Of a DNA stretch of 64,000 bases, positions 1-9,429 are shown one piece after another; position 1 is the first letter of the stretch; every line of letters begins with the position of its first letter. The notes under the pieces are model-generated. The model was not told the DNA's origin and ran no database searches. It worked only from the letters and a program-made list of their open reading frames with translations. Source of the stretch: CAINVV01 sp038323575 (GTDB taxonomy: Bacteria > Bacteroidota > Bacteroidia > Bacteroidales > Prolixibacteraceae); the NCBI GenBank assembly GCA_038323575.1, contig JBBQHB010000017.1:8287-72286 (forward strand), in the 5' to 3' direction. The translations under genes and the position numbers were made by a program.

Positions 1-901
1 TGTGCCGGATAATGTCGGTATGGTCGAAATAGATGGTGGCAATTCCGTCGATTCCTTTCAGGATATTAAGTGCAAAGATCAGTCCGGACTGTTGTCTCCG
101 GGGGAGATCGATCTGTGTAATATCGCCGGTGATCACATACTTGGTGTTAAGACCCATCCTGGTAAGGAACATTTTTAACTGGGGAACGGTGGTATTCTGT
201 GCTTCATCCAGGATGACAAAGGCGTTGCTGAGCGTTCTCCCGCGCATGAATGCCAAAGGTGCAATCTGGATAATTCCGTCTTTCAGATACTCCTCCAGTT
301 TCTTCGCAGGAATCATATCAAGCAGGGCATCATACAACGGCTGCAGATAAGGATCAATTTTCTCCCTCAGATCGCCTGGCAGGAAACCAAGGTTTTCACC
401 TGCTTCAACAGCAGGCCGACTCAGGATAATTTTTTTTATTTCCCTGTTCTTTAGCAATTTAACTGCAAGTGCAATGGCGGTATAAGTCTTTCCGGTACCT
501 GCAGGCCCGATGGCAAACATCAGGTCATAACCTGAACAACTCTCTACCAGCCTTTTTTGATTGAGCGTCCTGGCCCTGACCGGTTTACCTGCATTTCCGA
601 ACAGAAGTACATCGCTGCTGTTGAGTACACTCTGATCAGCAACCTCAGGATCGTTCATCATAATTTGATGAATGGTTTCATCGGAGAGGGTGTTGAAACG
701 ATAAAAATGTTCCAGCAACAATTGAAATTTTTGGGAAAAAAGGGTGACAAGCGCTTCACTGCCTTTAACTTTCAAAACATTTCCCCTTGCCACCACTGAC
801 AAATCAGGACAATATTTTTTGATCAGATCCAGTTTGGAATTCCTAACTCCGTAGAAATCAGCAGGTTCGATACCGTCAAGTTGAAAAGAGTTTTCGATCA
901 T
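1..901 (-). CDS. phoH: PhoH family ATPase (partial, C-terminus outside window)
   Basis: I translated this strand by hand. The protein begins MIENSFQLDG and carries a Walker A motif, IGPAGTGKT, near residue 135, followed by VILDEAQN (Walker B) and ITGDITQIDLPR, the usual PhoH order. The first ~120 residues match the N-terminal nucleic-acid-binding part seen in bacterial PhoH-like proteins. The family is a cytoplasmic, RNA-associated ATPase with an incompletely known role. About 300 codons are present; the gene runs off the window at position 1, so probably only 10-30 residues are missing. The frame stays open upstream of the chosen ATG, but that ATG gives the normal family N-terminus and leaves a 125 bp divergent promoter region shared with mazG. 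Confidence 0.9.
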   Translation of the reverse strand, partial: MIENSFQLDGIEPADFYGVRNSKLDLIKKYCPDLSVVARGNVLKVKGSEALVTLFSQKFQLLLEHFYRFNTLSDETIHQIMMNDPEVADQSVLNSSDVLLFGNAGKPVRARTLNQKRLVESCSGYDLMFAIGPAGTGKTYTAIALAVKLLKNREIKKIILSRPAVEAGENLGFLPGDLREKIDPYLQPLYDALLDMIPAKKLEEYLKDGIIQIAPLAFMRGRTLSNAFVILDEAQNTTVPQLKMFLTRMGLNTKYVITGDITQIDLPRRQQSGLIFALNILKGIDGIATIYFDHTDIIRH

Positions 902-998
902 AGGGCGCAAATTCCGGGAAAGAATATTCTGCAAATTAAATATTTTTTTGATACTGTTTCCAGATAGGCTGCAAGGAAAATTAAAACCTGCAAAAGTG

Positions 999-1006
999 TA
1001 TCTTCG
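999..1006 (+). promoter_or_regulatory. possible -7 element for mazG
   Basis: TATCTTCG matches the Bacteroidota -7 consensus TAnnTTTG at all but one base and ends 20 bp before the mazG ATG, in the phoH/mazG divergent gap. No clear -33 element is visible. Confidence 0.4.
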
Positions 1007-1026
1007 CAAATATCAAAATCAAAAGG

Positions 1027-1827
1027 ATGAACAGGGAAGAAAAAATGGAGGCCTTTGGGAAACTTCTTTCAGTGATGGACGAGCTTCGTGAAAAATGTCC
1101 GTGGGATCGCGAACAGACCAATGAAACTCTGCGTAAACTAACCATTGAAGAGGTTTATGAGCTTGGAGATGCCATACTGGAAAACAATGCCCCGGAGATA
1201 AAAAAAGAACTTGGCGATATTTTGCTGCACATTGTGTTTTTTGCCAAAATAGGGGAGGAGAAAGGCCAGTTCGATATTGGAGATGTTATTAATAACCTGA
1301 TTGACAAATTGATATATCGCCACCCCCATGTTTTTGGCACGACAGAAGTCAACAATTCTGAACAGGTCATTCAAAATTGGGAAGCGCTCAAATTAAAGGA
1401 GAAAGGCGGAAACAAGCGGGTACTTGACGGAGTGCCAATGGCGCTTCCTGCGCTTGTCAAGGCCAACCGGATCCAGGAGAAGGTGAGGGGGGTAGGTTTT
1501 GACTGGGAATTCAAAGAGCAGGTCTGGGAAAAAGTAAGGGAAGAACTGGCTGAACTGGAAGAGGAAGTCATTGCCGGTCGTGTCAAAGAGATGGAACTGG
1601 AAATGGGTGACCTGATGTTTTCAATAGTTAATGTCGCCAGGCTTTACAGCATAGACCCTGAAAGTGCCCTGGAAAGAACCAATCAGAAATTTATCCGCCG
1701 CTTCAATTACCTTGAAGAACAGACTATGTTAAAAGGAAAATCTCTTCATGGGATGACCCTTGAAGAGATGGATGTATATTGGAATGAAGCCAAGAAACTG
1801 AACAAAAACCAGGAAATTACTCCTTAG
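1027..1827 (+). CDS. mazG: nucleoside triphosphate pyrophosphohydrolase MazG
   Basis: A 266-residue protein of nearly the same length as E. coli MazG (263). It hydrolyses NTPs and dNTPs to the monophosphate and pyrophosphate in the cytosol and is thought to clean up abnormal nucleotides. Two MazG helical domains are visible. The first (about 1-120) has the CPWDREQT motif and the metal-binding EEVYELGDA and KKELGDILLH motifs. The second (about 160-240) has EELAELEEEV and EMELEMGDLMFS. The EExxE...ExxD metal-site pattern is intact in both. Its 3' end overlaps the 3' end of convergent clpC by 11 bp, so there is no room for a separate terminator between them. Confidence 0.95.
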   Translation: MNREEKMEAFGKLLSVMDELREKCPWDREQTNETLRKLTIEEVYELGDAILENNAPEIKKELGDILLHIVFFAKIGEEKGQFDIGDVINNLIDKLIYRHPHVFGTTEVNNSEQVIQNWEALKLKEKGGNKRVLDGVPMALPALVKANRIQEKVRGVGFDWEFKEQVWEKVREELAELEEEVIAGRVKEMELEMGDLMFSIVNVARLYSIDPESALERTNQKFIRRFNYLEEQTMLKGKSLHGMTLEEMDVYWNEAKKLNKNQEITP

Positions 1828-4390
1828 TTTCTGCCGGTAACTCCGGTGCATCGTGCGTTTCGGTTGTAAAGGCCTGGACCGGAACGATCTTTGCTACAAT
1901 TTTATCGCTTGTTTCATTCAAATTAATTGAAATTGTATCCCCTTCCTTGATATCACTGCCAATGATGACTTCGGCAATTTCATCCTCCAGGTATTTCTGG
2001 ATGGCACGCTTCAGCGGACGGGCACCAAACTGAGGATCAAATCCCTTTTCTGCAATGAAATCTTTGGCTTCAGGTGAGATCTCCAATTTGTATTTCAGGG
2101 TTTCAACCCTTTGGTAGAACCCTTTCAGTTCAATGTCAATAATTTGATTTATATGACTCTTTTCCAAAGCATTAAACATTACAACGTCGTCAACCCTGTT
2201 TAAAAATTCAGGTGCAAAAGCACGCTTCAAGGCTTTTTGAATAACGAATTTGTTGTGTTCATTTTCTTCTTCAGCAGATGACCTGGTATTGAAACCTACA
2301 CCCTGACCGAAGTCTTTTAACTGGCGGGTTCCGATATTGGAGGTCATGATAAGGATGGTATTTCTGAAATCTATCTTCCGGCCAAGACTGTCAGTCAGAC
2401 GGCCTTCATCCATTACCTGAAGCAATATGTTGAATACGTCTGGGTGTGCTTTCTCAATTTCATCCAGCAAGATGACGGCATATGGCTTCCTTCTCACTTT
2501 TTCGGTGAGCTGCCCGCCTTCTTCATAACCAACATATCCCGGAGGAGCTCCGACGAGCCTTGATACAGAGAATTTTTCCATGTATTCGCTCATATCGACG
2601 CGAATCAATGCATCTGTTGTATCAAAAAGATACTGGGCCAAAACCTTGGCTAATTGCGTTTTACCGACACCGGTAGGACCAAGGAAAATAAATGAACCAA
2701 TCGGCTTGTTCGGATCCTTCAGTCCGGCCCTGTTTCGTTGTATCGCCTTTGTGATTTTCTCGACTGCCTCGTCCTGACCGATGATATTTTTCTTCATATC
2801 CTCGTACATCACCTGGAGCCGTTTGCCTTCAGCCTGGGCAATCTTTTGCACAGGAATACCTGACATCATGGCAACAATGTCAGCCACCTCGGGCTCATCT
2901 ACCATCTCGCGATGGCTTTCCAGCTCTTTCTCCCAAATTTCTTTTTCTTTTTCAACAAGGTTAAGGAGATTTTTTTCATTGTCGCGGTAACTGGCTGCCA
3001 GTTCGAAATTCTGACCTTTCACAGCCAAAATCTTTGCAGCACGCACTTCTTCAATCTTCTCTTCCAGTTTTATTATACGCTCGGGAACGGAAATATTGGA
3101 AATGTGTACCCTTGAGCCTGATTCATCCAGTGCATCAATTGCCTTGTCAGGCAGATGCCTGTCGGATATGTACCTGGCTGTCAGCCTGACGCAAGCTTCT
3201 ATAGCCTCCGGTGTATAGGTGACATTGTGGTGATCTTCGTAGCGCTCTTTTATATTGTGTAATATTTCAATGGTCTCTTCAACCGAGGTTGGTTCAACCA
3301 ACACCTTCTGAAAACGTCTTTCCAGGGCACCATCTTTTTCAATGTGCTGCCTGTATTCGTCCAACGTTGTTGCTCCGATGCATTGAATGTCACCCCTGGC
3401 CAATGCAGGTTTGAGCATATTGGCTGCATCCAGCGAGCCGGTTGCACCGCCGGCACCTACAATGGTGTGAATTTCGTCGATGAACAGAATGATGTTATCC
3501 ACCTTAGCAAGTTCGTTAAGAATGGCTTTCATCCGCTCCTCAAATTGTCCGCGGTATTTCGTGCCGGCAACAATAGAGGCAAGGTCGAGGCTTATCACTC
3601 TTTTGTCGAATAAAATACGGGATACTTTTCTTTGCGATATCCGCAAGGCAAGTCCTTCAACAATGGCTGATTTACCTACACCGGGTTCTCCGATTAAAAC
3701 AGGATTGTTCTTCTTTCTCCTGCTGAGAATCTGGGCTATCCGCTGGATCTCAATTTCACGTCCAACGATCGGGTCCAGACTTCCTTCCATGGCAGCCTTG
3801 GTTATGTCTACACCAAAATTGTCCAATACTGGTGTATCGGTCTTTGGATTCGCATTTCCTTTTTGACTCTGAGAGGAGCCGGAACTGCTTCCTCCGCTGC
3901 GGCCAAACATATCGTCCTGATCATCACCTTCTTCAGGGAAATCCGACTTGTTTTCTATTCTTGACAATTCCACAATCTTGGTTTTAACTTCGTCGTAATT
4001 AACATCATTTTTCTTGAAAAGCTCTAATACCAAACCATCTTTCTCTTTTAAAATAGCCAGTAGTAAATGGCCGGTATTGACCGTATCCTCATTCAGTGAC
4101 CTGGCCTCCAAAAACACAATTTTTAAAGTTCGTTCCGTATTTTTCAGGAGTGGGATAGAGGCATCCATCGGTAAAGAAGACCCTTTTTTCAGATGAAGTT
4201 CGAGTTCGCTTTTCAACCTTGAAAAATCCAAACCCAAATGTTTCATCGTATCAATAGCGATACCTTCACCATCACGGAGAATTCCAAGAAACAAATGTTC
4301 AGTGCTTATATGATCATTGCCCAAACGGATTGCTTCTTCACGACTGTATGTCAAAACATCCTTGATCCTGGGCGAAAATTTTGAGTCCAT
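1817..4390 (-). CDS. clpC: ATP-dependent Clp protease ATP-binding subunit ClpC
   Basis: An 857-residue Hsp100 unfoldase that feeds substrates to ClpP. The domains in order are: a double Clp N repeat (1-145); a Ser/Gly-rich linker (about 160-185); AAA+ domain 1 with Walker A GEPGVGKS at 234-241 and Walker B FIDEIH at 303-308; a UVR-type coiled middle segment (about 441-476), which marks ClpC rather than ClpB; and AAA+ domain 2 with GPTGVGKT at 571-578. The short middle region excludes ClpB/ClpA. It is divergent from gyrA across about 180 bp. I looked for a CIRCE-type inverted repeat upstream and saw none. The C-terminus overlaps the end of mazG. Confidence 0.95.
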   Translation of the reverse strand: MDSKFSPRIKDVLTYSREEAIRLGNDHISTEHLFLGILRDGEGIAIDTMKHLGLDFSRLKSELELHLKKGSSLPMDASIPLLKNTERTLKIVFLEARSLNEDTVNTGHLLLAILKEKDGLVLELFKKNDVNYDEVKTKIVELSRIENKSDFPEEGDDQDDMFGRSGGSSSGSSQSQKGNANPKTDTPVLDNFGVDITKAAMEGSLDPIVGREIEIQRIAQILSRRKKNNPVLIGEPGVGKSAIVEGLALRISQRKVSRILFDKRVISLDLASIVAGTKYRGQFEERMKAILNELAKVDNIILFIDEIHTIVGAGGATGSLDAANMLKPALARGDIQCIGATTLDEYRQHIEKDGALERRFQKVLVEPTSVEETIEILHNIKERYEDHHNVTYTPEAIEACVRLTARYISDRHLPDKAIDALDESGSRVHISNISVPERIIKLEEKIEEVRAAKILAVKGQNFELAASYRDNEKNLLNLVEKEKEIWEKELESHREMVDEPEVADIVAMMSGIPVQKIAQAEGKRLQVMYEDMKKNIIGQDEAVEKITKAIQRNRAGLKDPNKPIGSFIFLGPTGVGKTQLAKVLAQYLFDTTDALIRVDMSEYMEKFSVSRLVGAPPGYVGYEEGGQLTEKVRRKPYAVILLDEIEKAHPDVFNILLQVMDEGRLTDSLGRKIDFRNTILIMTSNIGTRQLKDFGQGVGFNTRSSAEEENEHNKFVIQKALKRAFAPEFLNRVDDVVMFNALEKSHINQIIDIELKGFYQRVETLKYKLEISPEAKDFIAEKGFDPQFGARPLKRAIQKYLEDEIAEVIIGSDIKEGDTISINLNETSDKIVAKIVPVQAFTTETHDAPELPAETKE

Positions 4391-4521
4391 CTTATAGTTT
4401 TATAAACGTTTATCAAAAATCGTACCAACAAAATAACAAATAAATATAATCAAAAGTTTCATGTAAAGAAAATAACAAAGATTTAATCTGATTCATATTC
4501 CCTGATTAACTTAAAAATGCT

Positions 4522-4529
4522 TATTTTTG
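4522..4529 (+). promoter_or_regulatory. -7 promoter element for gyrA
   Basis: TATTTTTG fits TAnnTTTG exactly and ends 40 bp before the gyrA ATG. No convincing -33 TTTG is present 19-21 bp upstream. Confidence 0.5.
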
Positions 4530-4569
4530 TGTTGCTTTTTTGACAAATTTAAATACAAATAAGATCTAT

Positions 4570-7095
4570 ATGTCTGATTCAGAAAGAATTATTCCGATTA
4601 ATATTGAAGAGCAAATGAAAACAGCCTATATTGACTACTCAATGTCGGTTATTGTCTCAAGAGCTCTGCCTGATGTACGTGACGGGTTGAAACCTGTGCA
4701 CCGCAGGGTATTGTTCGGAATGAGCGAGTTAGGTAATTTTTCCAACAGACCGTATAAAAAATCAGCCAGAATCGTGGGTGAGGTTTTGGGAAAATACCAT
4801 CCCCATGGTGACTCCTCCGTATATTATGCAATGGTACGGATGGCCCAGTTATGGTCTTTGCGTTACCCTTTGATTGACGGGCAGGGTAACTTCGGATCAG
4901 TTGACGGCGACAGTCCGGCCGCAATGCGGTACACTGAAGCCCGGCTGAAAAAAATTGCTGAGGAAGCCTTGGCTGATTTGGAAAAAAACACTGTGGATTT
5001 TCAGCCTAATTTTGACGAATCATTGTCAGAACCTACTGTTCTCCCCACTAAATTTCCCAATCTCCTGATTAACGGTACTTCCGGCATTGCAGTTGGGATG
5101 GCCACCAATATGCCTCCTCATAATTTGACAGATACTATTGAAGCCATCATCGCCTACATTGATGATCATGAAATTTCGATGAATGCGTTGATTGACAAGA
5201 TAAAAGCACCAGATTTTCCAACCGGGGGAATTATCTACGGATATGCAGGAGTTCGTGAAGCTTTTGAAACCGGAAGGGGAAGAATTGTTGTACGTGGCCG
5301 CGCTGAAATTGAAACTACTGAACACGGCAGGGAGAAACTGATCATTACAGAGATCCCTTATATGGTCAACAAAGCGGAGATGATCATAAAAATTGCTGAA
5401 ATGGTCAATGAAAAGAAAATTGACGGTATCAGCAATATCAATGATGAATCCGACCGTACAGGGATGAGGATTGTTATAGACATCAAGCGTGAAGAGATGG
5501 CCAGTGTGGTTTTGAATAAACTATACAAATTTACGGCGCTTCAGACTGCGTTCAATGTCAACAACATTGCCCTTGTCAAAGGCAGACCGATGATGCTTAA
5601 CCTGAAAGATCTTATTCGCTATTTCGTTGAACACCGCCACGAAGTGGTGATAAGACGCACCCAGTACGACCTGGATCAGGCCGAGAAGAAAGCTCACATT
5701 CTCAGGGGTTTAATCATTGCAATTGACAACCTGGATGCCGTAATTACCATTATCAGGGCGGCAAAAACTCCTGATGAAGCAAGGGAAAATCTTTGTTCAA
5801 ATTTTGAACTGGATGATATTCAGGCACGTGCAATACTTGATCTTCGTTTACAAAAATTGACAGGACTGGAACGTGATAAAATCCATGAGGATTATACCGA
5901 ATTGTGTAAAATGATCGATTGGTACAAAGAAGTTTTGGCAGAGGAACCACTTCGAATGAAGATTATCAAAGACGAACTGACCGAAATAAAGACTTTGTAC
6001 GGTGACGAAAGAAGAACCGAGATCGTTTATGCCTCTGAAGAGTTCAATCCGGAAGATTTTTATGCCGATGAAGATATGGTAATTACCATTTCGCACATGG
6101 GTTATATTAAGCGTACGCCGCTTACTGAATTCAGGACACAGTCGAGAGGAGGCATTGGTTCTAAAGGTTCAAGTACCCGGGATGAAGATTTCCTGGAACA
6201 CATGTTCATAGCAACCATGCACAATACGTTGCTGTTGTTCACTGAAAAGGGTAAATGTTTCTGGTTGAAAGTTTATGAAATTCCTGAAGGAACCAAAATT
6301 TCCAAGGGAAGAGCCATTCAGAACCTGATAAGCATCGAACCGGATGATCAGGTCAGAGCCTATATCAACGTTAAATCACTGAAGGACGAAGAATATATTA
6401 ACAACAACTTCATTATCCTTTGTACCAAAAAAGGAACTATTAAAAAGACCTCACTGGAAGCTTATTCCCGTCCCCGACAAAATGGGGTCAATGCAATAAC
6501 TATCAGGGAGAACGACCAGTTGCTGGAGGCAAGGTTAACCAATGGTGAGAATGAGATGATGCTCGCTGTCAAGTCAGGCAAGGCCATTCGCTTCCACGAA
6601 AAGCATGCACGCGCTATCGGCCGGACAGCATCCGGGGTAAGAGGAATTACTTTGGGAAGCGAAAACGATGAATTAGTTGGCATGGTTTGTGTTGTGAATG
6701 AAGAAGACGATATCCTGGTAGTATCTGAACACGGTTACGGTAAAAGATCCAAAATAGGGGATTACAGGGTGACCAACAGGGGTGGGAAAGGAGTTAAAAC
6801 CATCAATGTAACAGAAAAAACAGGAGCTTTGGTGTCCATTAAAAATGTAACAGACGGTGATGATCTGATGATCATAACTGAAGCCGGAGTAACGATCAGG
6901 CTTTCGGTAGGAGAGATCAGGATGACCGGCAGGGCAGCCCAGGGAGTTAAATTGATCAACCTCAGGGAAGATGACAGCATTGCATCAGTTGCCAGGGTTG
7001 AAATAACTGAAATTGAATCAGTGCTTGCTGAAACAACAACCGATTCAGAAGAGATTGAAACAGATGAAAATACAATAGAAGGTGAACTCAATTAA
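4570..7095 (+). CDS. gyrA: DNA gyrase subunit A
   Basis: An 841-residue type IIA topoisomerase breakage-reunion subunit that introduces negative supercoils together with GyrB. The N-terminal winged-helix/tower domain has the active-site tyrosine at Tyr121 in AAMRYTEARL. The C-terminal beta-pinwheel (from about residue 495) carries a GyrA-box variant, QSRGGIG, which favours gyrase over topoisomerase IV ParC. The acidic tail (last ~30 residues) is typical. I chose ATG at 4570 because it begins MSDSERIIPINIEE, the usual family start; an in-frame TTG at 4540 would add ten unconserved residues. In the quinolone-contact segment, Ser82 is present, but the position matching E. coli Asp87 is Tyr86. 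Confidence 0.96.
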   Translation: MSDSERIIPINIEEQMKTAYIDYSMSVIVSRALPDVRDGLKPVHRRVLFGMSELGNFSNRPYKKSARIVGEVLGKYHPHGDSSVYYAMVRMAQLWSLRYPLIDGQGNFGSVDGDSPAAMRYTEARLKKIAEEALADLEKNTVDFQPNFDESLSEPTVLPTKFPNLLINGTSGIAVGMATNMPPHNLTDTIEAIIAYIDDHEISMNALIDKIKAPDFPTGGIIYGYAGVREAFETGRGRIVVRGRAEIETTEHGREKLIITEIPYMVNKAEMIIKIAEMVNEKKIDGISNINDESDRTGMRIVIDIKREEMASVVLNKLYKFTALQTAFNVNNIALVKGRPMMLNLKDLIRYFVEHRHEVVIRRTQYDLDQAEKKAHILRGLIIAIDNLDAVITIIRAAKTPDEARENLCSNFELDDIQARAILDLRLQKLTGLERDKIHEDYTELCKMIDWYKEVLAEEPLRMKIIKDELTEIKTLYGDERRTEIVYASEEFNPEDFYADEDMVITISHMGYIKRTPLTEFRTQSRGGIGSKGSSTRDEDFLEHMFIATMHNTLLLFTEKGKCFWLKVYEIPEGTKISKGRAIQNLISIEPDDQVRAYINVKSLKDEEYINNNFIILCTKKGTIKKTSLEAYSRPRQNGVNAITIRENDQLLEARLTNGENEMMLAVKSGKAIRFHEKHARAIGRTASGVRGITLGSENDELVGMVCVVNEEDDILVVSEHGYGKRSKIGDYRVTNRGGKGVKTINVTEKTGALVSIKNVTDGDDLMIITEAGVTIRLSVGEIRMTGRAAQGVKLINLREDDSIASVARVEITEIESVLAETTTDSEEIETDENTIEGELN

Positions 7096-7124
7096 TTAAT
7101 AATTTAAATCAAAAATTGTCCGTA

Positions 7125-8282
7125 ATGAAAAAAATTCTTTTAGTAGTGATCCTGCTCTCAGTGAACGGATTTCTGTTTGCACAAAAATCAAAAGTAAGCA
7201 GTGCTACGTCATACAAAGAGAGTGGCAAGTTAGACAAAGCATGGGAAGCTATTCAGGAAGCTATAAATCCTGCTAACCCTAAATCAGAAAAAACCATTAA
7301 CTGGTCAGACACCTGGGAGGCAAGAGGTGAAATTCTTGAAGCGATTTACAAATCCAAAGATGAAAATTTCAAAAAGCTGGTTGAGAACCCGCTGGAAGAA
7401 GCCTACAAATCTTTCCTGAAAGCAATTGAACTTGACCCAAAGGGTGGATCTCCAGCATTGAAAATCAAGCTATTAAGCAGCTTTATTCCGACATTGTCGA
7501 ATGCTGCGATTGAAGCATTCCAGGCTCAGAAGTTTGAACAATCAAGCGATTATTTTGAGAAAGTATTGAACATTGAAGCAACGCCGCTTTTCAAAACTGA
7601 CAATACGCTGGATACCGCTATCATGTACAATACCGGGCTTGCATCAATGAATGCTAAACAGTATGATAAAGCGATCAAATACTTTAAATTGACTGCACAG
7701 CATGGTTACAATCCGGGATCGTCCTATTCTCAGATTATCAGTGCATACCAGCTTAAAGGAGACACTTTGACTGCTGTAGCCATCATGCAGGAGGCTTATG
7801 AAAAATATCCTAATGACCAAAGTATTCTTGTTCAGTTAATTAACTATTATATTACTACCGGGAAGACCAGCGAGGCAATTATCTACCTGGATAAAGCCAT
7901 TGCAAAAGAGAAAGACAATCCGTCCTTCTATCTTGCTAAAGGAATAGCCCTTGATAAAATGGGCAAACAAGATGATGCCATCAAAGAATATGAACTGGCT
8001 ATTAAGGTTAAGGCAGATTATGCCGATGCCTTTTATAACATCGGTGTGATTTATTTCAACCGCGGTGTAAAACAGTTTGATGTTGCAAATGCTGTTCCAA
8101 CAAACGAGCAGGCCAGATTTGAGGCTGAGAAGAAAAAATCGGATGACGAATTTGTAAAAGCAGTTCCGTATTTGGAGAAAGCTGTTGAGTACAATCCTAA
8201 AGATACCTACATCAAAGATCAGTTGAAGAATTTGTACTATCGTTTGAAAATGATGGACAAGTTTGAAATGATGAATAAATAA
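7125..8282 (+). CDS. secreted/periplasmic tetratricopeptide repeat protein
   Basis: A 385-residue protein with a signal peptide (hydrophobic core LLVVILLSVNGFL, likely cleavage after FAQ at residue 20). The mature part is helical, with TPR-like repeats. The clearest are near residues 150-200 (NTGLASMNAKQYDKAIKYF), 235-265 (EAIIYLDKAIAKEKDNPS) and 265-300 (AKGIALDKMGKQDDAIKEYE). TPR proteins mediate protein-protein contacts; no partner can be named. It lies 29 bp after gyrA on the same strand, so it may be read through from it, and is closed by a strong terminator at 8291. An in-frame TTG nine bases upstream is possible but would only add three residues before the signal peptide. Confidence 0.85.
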   Translation: MKKILLVVILLSVNGFLFAQKSKVSSATSYKESGKLDKAWEAIQEAINPANPKSEKTINWSDTWEARGEILEAIYKSKDENFKKLVENPLEEAYKSFLKAIELDPKGGSPALKIKLLSSFIPTLSNAAIEAFQAQKFEQSSDYFEKVLNIEATPLFKTDNTLDTAIMYNTGLASMNAKQYDKAIKYFKLTAQHGYNPGSSYSQIISAYQLKGDTLTAVAIMQEAYEKYPNDQSILVQLINYYITTGKTSEAIIYLDKAIAKEKDNPSFYLAKGIALDKMGKQDDAIKEYELAIKVKADYADAFYNIGVIYFNRGVKQFDVANAVPTNEQARFEAEKKKSDDEFVKAVPYLEKAVEYNPKDTYIKDQLKNLYYRLKMMDKFEMMNK

Positions 8283-8290
8283 CAAAGGGA

Positions 8291-8317
8291 AAGGAGTCTG
8301 ATTTTGACTCCTTTTTT
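8291..8317 (+). terminator. rho-independent terminator after the TPR gene
   Basis: An 8 bp perfect stem (AAGGAGTC / GACTCCTT) with a 7-base loop runs directly into a T tract, 8 bp after the stop codon of the TPR gene. Confidence 0.85.
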
Positions 8318-8370
8318 ACCCTTACTTTATTTATCATAATATTAATTATAAGACAATCTATGATAAGTGA

Positions 8371-8408
8371 CTTAAGTGAGCTAAAGTGAGCTAAAGTGAA
8401 CTAAAGTA
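8371..8408. repeat. tandem 10-bp repeat
   Basis: About four head-to-tail copies of a decamer close to CTAAAGTGAG (the first and last copies degenerate) lie in the non-coding gap between the TPR terminator and the convergent glucosaminidase gene. Confidence 0.75.
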
Positions 8409-8484
8409 CTTAGTGCGATAGCTGATTGGAGCATAACTCCAGGCACACTTCGGCAGTAGATCTGTTGGAAGCAGTCGGAATTTC

Positions 8485-9369
8485 TCAAAAATAATCAACA
8501 AAATAGCTCCTTACCAACTGCATGTAATTCCTTTTGTATTCAAAATAATCCTTGTTGATGGTTATATTGTCATACTTTTCAAAATCGTTGGTTTTGATAA
8601 TTGATTCCACCAAAGGCGGATATTCCTTCGTTTCGTGGTAACTTTTCATCAATTTTACCAGTGTGAAGGAGGAACCCCTCTCCCATCTTTTTTTTCTGAA
8701 TTTTTCATAAGAATTCAGTTTTGCTAAAAAAAAATAATAATGTTCAACAGATTGATTCACATCATTATAACTTCGTACGTAGACTTCAGCCCGTGTTTCC
8801 GGATTGGTAAATTTCCTGCGTTGTTCATCATTTGAAAACGACATAATTCCAAACGGATTATTGGCTTTTGAAAATACTCTAGAGGTTCCCCAGCCGGATT
8901 CCAGGACTGCCTGCGCCAGTACCAGACTGACAGGATGTGGATAAACCCTGATTTTCAGATCCTTGATGGATGTGGCATCATACTTTACCATCATATTTTT
9001 GAAAAACAACACATCATCGGTTCTCAGCTTCCTCTTATTGATCATCCGGTTTTCGATGAACTCAAGGTGGGTTAAGATATCCAGCAACCTGTCTCTTTCA
9101 ATTACGATAGCCGGCAGCAGATAATTGACAAATACCGTTTTCCTTATCTCTTCCGGAATGGTATCAAAATCCAGGGTACCGTTGTATTTTACGGGGATTA
9201 ATGTAGATTGATCCTGACGCAGAATAGATTTACTGCTTACAATATGGATCTCATCAAACCTGATGTGGTATTCGGGAAATATGTAATTGTAGGAAGAAAC
9301 TTCATTAATTACAACAGACACAAAACCCACAAATAGTATTAAAAAAGTTATTTTGAGAGACTTAAGCAT
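8485..9369 (-). CDS. Bax-like glucosaminidase domain protein
   Basis: A 294-residue exported protein. An N-terminal hydrophobic segment (LKITFLILFVGFVSVV, about 4-20) is a signal anchor or signal peptide. The catalytic region (about 150-280) has AQAVLESGWGTSRV and ANNPFGIMSF, the signature of the mannosyl-glycoprotein endo-beta-N-acetylglucosaminidase / Bax family, with the catalytic Glu in LESGWG. These enzymes cut the glycan strands of peptidoglycan or related chains in the cell envelope. The ~130 residues before the domain resemble E. coli Bax in layout. It has its own -7 element at 9404. Substrate is not determinable from sequence. Confidence 0.85.
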   Translation of the reverse strand: MLKSLKITFLILFVGFVSVVINEVSSYNYIFPEYHIRFDEIHIVSSKSILRQDQSTLIPVKYNGTLDFDTIPEEIRKTVFVNYLLPAIVIERDRLLDILTHLEFIENRMINKRKLRTDDVLFFKNMMVKYDATSIKDLKIRVYPHPVSLVLAQAVLESGWGTSRVFSKANNPFGIMSFSNDEQRRKFTNPETRAEVYVRSYNDVNQSVEHYYFFLAKLNSYEKFRKKRWERGSSFTLVKLMKSYHETKEYPPLVESIIKTNDFEKYDNITINKDYFEYKRNYMQLVRSYFVDYF

Positions 9370-9403
9370 GAAAAAAAACTGGTTTTTTGTTAGCTTCGTA
9401 TCC

Positions 9404-9411
9404 CAAAGATA
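9404..9411 (-). promoter_or_regulatory. -7 promoter element for the Bax-like gene
   Basis: On the minus strand this reads TATCTTTG, a perfect TAnnTTTG match, 34 bp upstream of the start codon and inside the 60 bp gap after the flavodoxin gene. Confidence 0.6.
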
Positions 9412-9429
9412 AATATAATATGTATTGGG

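Noticed and set aside
1817..1827. Sequencing error at the mazG/clpC junction
   Set aside because: Both proteins end with normal lengths for their families; the 11-bp tail overlap is compatible with two intact genes.
4391..4539. CIRCE or other heat-shock operator before clpC
   Set aside because: I looked for a 9-bp inverted repeat with a 9-bp spacer and found none; the region is AT-rich without clear symmetry.
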